From NCBI GenBank assembly GCA_964413845.1, contig CAYPTJ010000022.1, forward strand, positions 1 to 8,298: 8,298 nt of DNA. Direction: 5' to 3'. This DNA is from CAYPTJ01 sp964413845 (GTDB lineage: Bacteria; Patescibacteriota; WWE3; 9FT-COMBO-53-11). Of the stretch, positions 6,218 through 8,298 are shown one piece after another. Position 1 is the stretch's first letter, and each line of letters opens with the position of its first letter. The notes under the pieces are model-generated. The model was not told the origin of the DNA. It saw nothing but the letters and a program-made list of their open reading frames with translations, and made no database searches. The translations under genes were made by a program, and so were the position numbers.

Positions 6218-7096
6218 ATGATTCCTTTGAAAAAAGCGCATCAGGAATTTATTGACCATCTTAAGGAAAGAAATCGGGCCCACGCTACGATCTTGGCCTA
6301 TGGTAAAGATATCAACCAGCTTATTGAGTTTCTTGAGGAGCTCGAGCGAGCACACATCACCGAGATCACTAAAGAGGATATTGAAGCCTTTATGGCGAAG
6401 CTTCTTAAGGAAGGGTATACCCCTAAATCTGTCTCCCGCAAAACAAACGCCGCTAAGACTTTCTTCCGTTTCCTTAAAGTAAACGAATATATCGCTGATG
6501 ATCCAGCTGCCCTTGTTGCCCACCCCAAGTTTGAAACAAAGCCCCCGCGGATCCTTTCGGAGATGGAGTACCGCGCCCTTCGAGATGCGGTAAGCGTGGA
6601 TGTTCGCACCTACGCCCTTGTTGAGCTTCTTCTTCAAACGGGAATAAGAATTGGGGAGTTAGCGCGACTGAGACTTGAGGATGTGAAGTTTGGAACCGGA
6701 ACAAGAGATGGAGAATTAAATATCTGCGCCTTTAACCGACATGAATGTCGGGTAATTCCTCTTAATGGAAAGGCACAACGAGCCCTTAAAGCTTATCTTA
6801 ACACCAGACCGGTAAAGGCAAAAAGCAAGCAGCTTTTTATCACCCGAACAGGAAAACCACTTCTGGTTAGAAATATCCGCGCCACCTTAAAACGCTACTT
6901 TGAGATTGCCGGGATCAAGGATGCCACAGTGAATGACCTTCGTCACACCTTTATTGCGCACCATCTCCAGCGAGGAGCTTCTCTTGTTCTAGTGAGCAAG
7001 ATCGCCGGTCACAAACGCCTTTCAACAACCGAGAAATATCTGGAACACATTAAAGTTGAGGCAAAACAAGAAAAAGCCGAGCTCGCGGAGCTCTAA
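6218..7096 (+). CDS. Tyrosine recombinase (XerC/XerD/phage integrase family) with altered catalytic motifs
   Basis: The 292 residues match the Xer/integrase family in length and domain order. A SAM-like N-terminal core-binding domain spans about 1-105 (helices with TILAYGKDINQLIEFLEE and KSVSRKTNAAKTFFRFL), followed by the catalytic domain. Box I is TGIRIGELARLRLEDV with R144. Box II is NDLRHTF with R242, the histidine of GHKRLST is H265, and the nucleophile is Y274 in TTEKYLEH. Two usual catalytic residues seem changed. The His before the box II Arg (HxLR in XerC/D) is N239. The beta-hairpin that normally carries lysine (GKGNKER-like, before VIPL) reads FNRHECR, encoded by a 16-bp palindrome. 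Activity is therefore uncertain. Family roles are chromosome dimer resolution or integration of mobile DNA; no attachment site is evident here. It is the only plus-strand gene and has its own promoter and terminator. Confidence 0.9.
   Translation: MIPLKKAHQEFIDHLKERNRAHATILAYGKDINQLIEFLEELERAHITEITKEDIEAFMAKLLKEGYTPKSVSRKTNAAKTFFRFLKVNEYIADDPAALVAHPKFETKPPRILSEMEYRALRDAVSVDVRTYALVELLLQTGIRIGELARLRLEDVKFGTGTRDGELNICAFNRHECRVIPLNGKAQRALKAYLNTRPVKAKSKQLFITRTGKPLLVRNIRATLKRYFEIAGIKDATVNDLRHTFIAHHLQRGASLVLVSKIAGHKRLSTTEKYLEHIKVEAKQEKAELAEL
6736..6751. repeat. 16-bp palindrome inside the recombinase gene
   Basis: CCGACAT (6736-6742), two central bases GA, and ATGTCGG (6745-6751) form a perfect inverted repeat. 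Codons 173-178 (NRHECR) cover it exactly in the place of the family's catalytic-lysine hairpin. The frame is kept. Confidence 0.75.
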
Positions 7097-7139
7097 CATA
7101 GGGTATAAGCAGAGCTTGTTTTCTCGCTGGGCTCGAAAA

Positions 7140-7167
7140 TAGGAACTAGGGGATAGGGTTTAGTTAG
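7140..7167. repeat. Heptamer array upstream of the recombinase terminator
   Basis: Four 7-bp units, all beginning TAG (for example TAGGAAC, TAGGGGA, TAGGGTT), run without gaps and end at the base before the terminator stem. The rest of the 71-bp gap from the recombinase stop (7097-7139) holds no feature I can name. Confidence 0.65.
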
Positions 7168-7187
7168 ACCGCCGAGAGGCGGTTTTT
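7168..7187 (+). terminator. Rho-independent terminator of the recombinase gene
   Basis: Stem ACCGCC (7168-7173), loop GAGA, stem GGCGGT (7178-7183), then a run of T to 7187 followed by AATTT. The T-run is on the plus strand only, so it fits the recombinase transcript rather than the convergent small membrane protein. Confidence 0.85.
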
Positions 7188-7211
7188 AATTTCCCCATAC
7201 CTGCCACAACT

Positions 7212-7397
7212 TCAAAGTCTCCTCACATGGGTTGCGGCGATCAAAAGCCAAAGTGAGACAAGCACCCACTGTGTTGAAGCAAGCCAAATATCAGAAACAA
7301 ACGCCCCGTACGTCGCTAATCCCAAGGCAACCAACGCCAAGATATCCAGCGTTGTGTGGAGATTTTCACGATAGGGATCGAGAAAGTTAAAAGCTAT
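7212..7397 (-). CDS. Small two-helix membrane protein with an apparent AUA start
   Basis: An open frame of 61 codons reads AFNFLDPYRENLHTTL, then a TM helix (about 18-37, DILALVALGLATYGAFVSDI), a short turn, a second TM helix (about 41-57, STQWVLVSLWLLIAATH), and a basic VRRL tail. Hydrophobic runs, the inside-positive end and an in-frame stop just upstream support a real coding region. No ATG, GTG or TTG lies at the natural start. The codon at 7397-7395 is ATA, and a strong Shine-Dalgarno (AAAGGGGGTGAT) sits about 7-8 nt before it. So AUA may be the start, or an ATG has mutated. Internal CTG17 or TTG20 would begin at the first helix. It follows tRNA-Ile by about 20 nt and may be co-transcribed with it. 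I recognise no family; function unknown. Confidence 0.55.
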   Translation of the reverse strand: MAFNFLDPYRENLHTTLDILALVALGLATYGAFVSDIWLASTQWVLVSLWLLIAATHVRRL

Positions 7398-7418
7398 CTT
7401 TAATCACCCCCTTTCGGT

Positions 7419-7493
7419 TGGTGGGCGCGGTAGGATTCGAACCTACGGCCCTCAAGGTATAAGCTTGATGCTCTTCCGCTGAGCTACGCGCCC
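7419..7493 (-). tRNA. tRNA-Ile with UAU anticodon
   Basis: A 75-nt cloverleaf with encoded CCA. The acceptor GGGCGCG pairs perfectly with CGCGCCC; the D arm is GCTC/GAGC, the anticodon arm TCAAG-CTTATAC-CTTGA, and the T arm GTAGG/CCTAC with TTCGAAT. Loop positions 34-36 are TAT, which reads the Ile codon AUA. Most bacteria read AUA with a CAU tRNA modified to lysidine by TilS; UAU tRNA-Ile is uncommon. The first 10 nt are shared with the end of the GIY-YIG reading frame. Confidence 0.93.
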
Positions 7494-7741
7494 CCGAGAT
7501 AATTTTTCAGTTTTCTTCTTAAATACCCCCTTCCGAATCCTGTCTTTAATTGCTTCTCTCGTAACTCTGCGTCCTTTTTAGAAAGACAATATTCGTAGTA
7601 CACAAGTTTCCACTCAGGCATTCGGTAAGTTGTATGCGTCTTACCACGCTTATGCTCCAATAACCTTCGTTTTAAGTTACTGGTCAAACCGATATAAAAC
7701 TTATTTGATCTCTTTGAATACAATGCATAAACGTAATACAT
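7484..7741 (-). CDS. GIY-YIG nuclease superfamily protein (small, single-domain)
   Basis: The natural start is the ATG at 7741-7739, giving MYYVYALYSK and 85 residues, the usual size of small single-domain GIY-YIG proteins. A longer frame from a TTG at 7816 would only translate a broken tRNA and a palindrome. Motifs: YVY at 3-5 (GIY), FYIGLT at 15-20 (YIG), the catalytic-type Arg in NLKRRLLEH (R25/R26) and H30, and the acidic residue in ELREKQLK (E62, metal ligand in the family). A fair Shine-Dalgarno GGGGAG precedes the ATG. The stop TAG lies inside tRNA-Ile (positions 8-10 of the tRNA), so the gene and tRNA overlap by 10 bp. The function of these small proteins is unclear; relatives act in repair, mobile introns or unknown roles. 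Its place between a broken tRNA and an intact one suggests insertion into a tRNA cluster. Confidence 0.87.
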   Translation of the reverse strand: MYYVYALYSKRSNKFYIGLTSNLKRRLLEHKRGKTHTTYRMPEWKLVYYEYCLSKKDAELREKQLKTGFGRGYLRRKLKNYLGGA

Positions 7742-7749
7742 ATCCGCTC

Positions 7750-7809
7750 CCCGCCAAAAGCCCAAGGGGCATTTAGGCGGGCCCGCCTGAATGCACAGCT
7801 TTCGGCGGG
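7750..7809. repeat. 60-bp nested palindromic element interrupting a tRNA gene
   Basis: Outer arms CCCGCCAAAAGC (7750-7761) and GCTTTCGGCGGG (7798-7809) match at 11 of 12 positions. Inside, 7769-7781 (GCATTTAGGCGGG) and 7782-7794 (CCCGCCTGAATGC) form a 26-bp palindrome with one T-G wobble. It could fold as a long hairpin or cruciform. One end abuts the truncated tRNA; the other lies 8 bp from the GIY-YIG start codon. It looks like a small non-coding mobile repeat (MITE- or REP-like). Confidence 0.8.
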
Positions 7810-7831
7810 TAACCAATTGAGCTATCCGCCC
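7810..7831 (-). pseudogene. 5' fragment of a tRNA gene
   Basis: The 22 nt begin with acceptor-like GGGCGGA, then TA, the D-stem half GCTC and the D-loop AATTGGTTA. The expected GAGC and the anticodon and T arms are missing; the palindromic element starts at the next base. The 3' half is not found down to 7484. The fragment starts 9 bp after the tRNA-binding protein's stop. The amino acid cannot be told. Confidence 0.7.
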
Positions 7832-7840
7832 TGTTTTATT

Positions 7841-8166
7841 CTAACAAACTTTACTTCCGGGCTTAACCTCCTCCTCTGGAATGAGAATGATCGGTTTTTC
7901 TCCAGAGATGGCAGCAAGAAGCATCCCTTCGGACTTAACCCCTTTTATCTCTCGCGGTTCAAGGTTGGCAACGACAACGATCAGCTTTCCTAAAAGCTCA
8001 TACGGCTGGTGCGACTCTTTAAGCCCGGCAAGAAGAGTTCTTTTTGTGGGTTCGCCCAAATCAACCGTTAGCTTATAAAGCTTATCCAACCCCTCAACCT
8101 CCTCAACATTCTCAATTTTTCCGATCCGAAGATCAAGTTTTTGAAAATCAGAAAATGAATAGTCAT
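7841..8166 (-). CDS. Stand-alone tRNA-binding domain protein (EMAP-II / MetRS C-terminal / CsaA type), with a -1 frameshift near its start
   Basis: The main frame reads FSDFQKLDLRIGKIENVEEV, LDKLYKLTVDLGEPTKRTLL, then LIVVVANLEPREIKGVKSEG and MLLAA, the clear signature of the OB-fold tRNA-binding domain found at the MetRS C-terminus, in CsaA and in EMAP-II. This domain binds the outside corner of tRNA, often as a dimer. The main frame has no ATG: it is closed by TAA just upstream, and its only common start, TTG at 8089, would cut off the first strand of the OB fold. An ATG at 8166-8164 begins MTIHF and joins the family sequence perfectly if reading shifts by -1 at the four T of 8155-8152 (MTIHF-SDFQKLDLRIG). 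That gives 108 residues, the normal length. The cause could be a lost T (mutation or sequencing error) or slippage on the T-run. The rest of MetRS is not in the window. It sits next to tRNA genes, which suits its role. Confidence 0.85.
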
Positions 8167-8185
8167 CTGATTAATGAACAGCTAA

Positions 8186-8203
8186 AACTTTCTAACGAAA
8201 GTT
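8186..8203 (-). terminator. Possible terminator after the gene at the right edge
   Basis: A perfect 7-bp stem AACTTTC/GAAAGTT with a 4-nt loop (8203 to 8186 on the minus strand) ends in four T. It starts within the TAA stop of the upstream gene. The stem is AT-rich and the T-run short, so strength is uncertain. Confidence 0.4.
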
Positions 8204-8298
8204 ACCAGCTTCCCTCTTTGACGTGGCTGGCGATTTCGTCCTTGAGAGCCCGAATATCCTCTGCGTGGCGTTGTTCGAGTCGCTTCCACAGCTCCAGA
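8202..8298 (-). CDS. C-terminal end of an unidentified gene
   Basis: The last 31 codons before a TAA at 8204-8202 read LELWKRLEQRHAEDIRALKD, then EIASHVKEGSW. The sequence is highly charged and looks helical or coiled-coil. I do not recognise the family from this piece. It is called coding because it is open to the window edge, has amphipathic composition, and is followed by a hairpin and then the tRNA-binding protein on the same strand. Confidence 0.5.
   Translation of the reverse strand, partial: LELWKRLEQRHAEDIRALKDEIASHVKEGSW

Noticed and set aside
1124..7809. A CRISPR array
   Set aside because: The repeats are short palindromes or 7-bp units without regular spacers, and no cas gene is present.
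7484..7816. A 110-residue version of the GIY-YIG protein from a TTG start
   Set aside because: Its first 25 residues are translated from the tRNA fragment and the palindrome; the ATG at 7741 matches the family N-terminus and has a Shine-Dalgarno.
7742..7831. A tRNA gene split by an intron
   Set aside because: No 3' half (anticodon arm, T arm, acceptor complement) is found between the fragment and the next tRNA, and the insert lacks recognisable intron structure.
7841..8089. An 82-residue tRNA-binding protein starting at TTG 8089
   Set aside because: It would lose the conserved first strand (FQKLDLRIG) that is encoded just upstream in the same frame.

Overview
The window reads as a piece of a small, compact bacterial chromosome, most likely from the Candidate Phyla Radiation / Patescibacteria (perhaps Microgenomates). 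This is inferred from gene style: very tight gene packing with ATGA overlaps, a stand-alone PolA-type 5'-3' exonuclease without its polymerase, a small stand-alone tRNA-binding domain, an 85-residue GIY-YIG protein, weak or absent Shine-Dalgarno sequences, and many short palindromes and 7-bp-period repeats. No marker gene in the window proves the phylum.

Layout. Nearly everything runs on the minus strand. From the right: the end of an unknown gene (8202-8298) with a hairpin; an EMAP/MetRS-C type tRNA-binding protein whose natural ATG is one base out of frame (7841-8166); the first 22 nt of a tRNA gene broken by a 60-bp nested palindrome (7750-7831); a GIY-YIG nuclease-like gene (7484-7741) whose stop codon lies inside the next tRNA; tRNA-Ile with anticodon UAU (7419-7493); and a small two-helix membrane protein that seems to start at AUA behind a strong Shine-Dalgarno sequence (7212-7397). 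One plus-strand gene follows, a tyrosine recombinase (6218-7096) with a near-consensus promoter and a terminator. Divergent from it is a FtsB/DivIC-like division protein (5738-6139), then initiator tRNA-fMet and a second CAU tRNA (probably elongator Met), each with a palindromic repeat that begins at its CCA end. Last comes an operon trpS-ftsH-exonuclease-glycosyltransferase-(ppsA), which runs off the left edge.

How the genes fit together. Much of the window is translation machinery: three tRNAs, a tRNA remnant, TrpS and a tRNA-binding domain. With it go membrane proteolysis (FtsH), divisome assembly (FtsB-like), DNA repair or flap processing (exonuclease), surface glycan synthesis (glycosyltransferase) and central carbon metabolism (PEP synthase). 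The trpS operon genes are separated by 3 bp or overlap by 4 bp, which suggests translational coupling.

Most interesting signals. (1) Short palindromes and heptamer arrays lie inside reading frames and keep them open, including one palindrome that encodes the segment where the recombinase should carry its catalytic lysine. (2) Palindromic repeats start at the CCA ends of two tRNAs. (3) Extended -10 promoters sit so close to start codons that the mRNAs would be leaderless or nearly so. (4) The initiator tRNA is unusual (A1/A72, C33, T29-A41, T11-A24). (5) A UAU tRNA-Ile suggests AUA decoding without lysidine. (6) Several enzymes carry changes at key residues. No single large undescribed system is evident.
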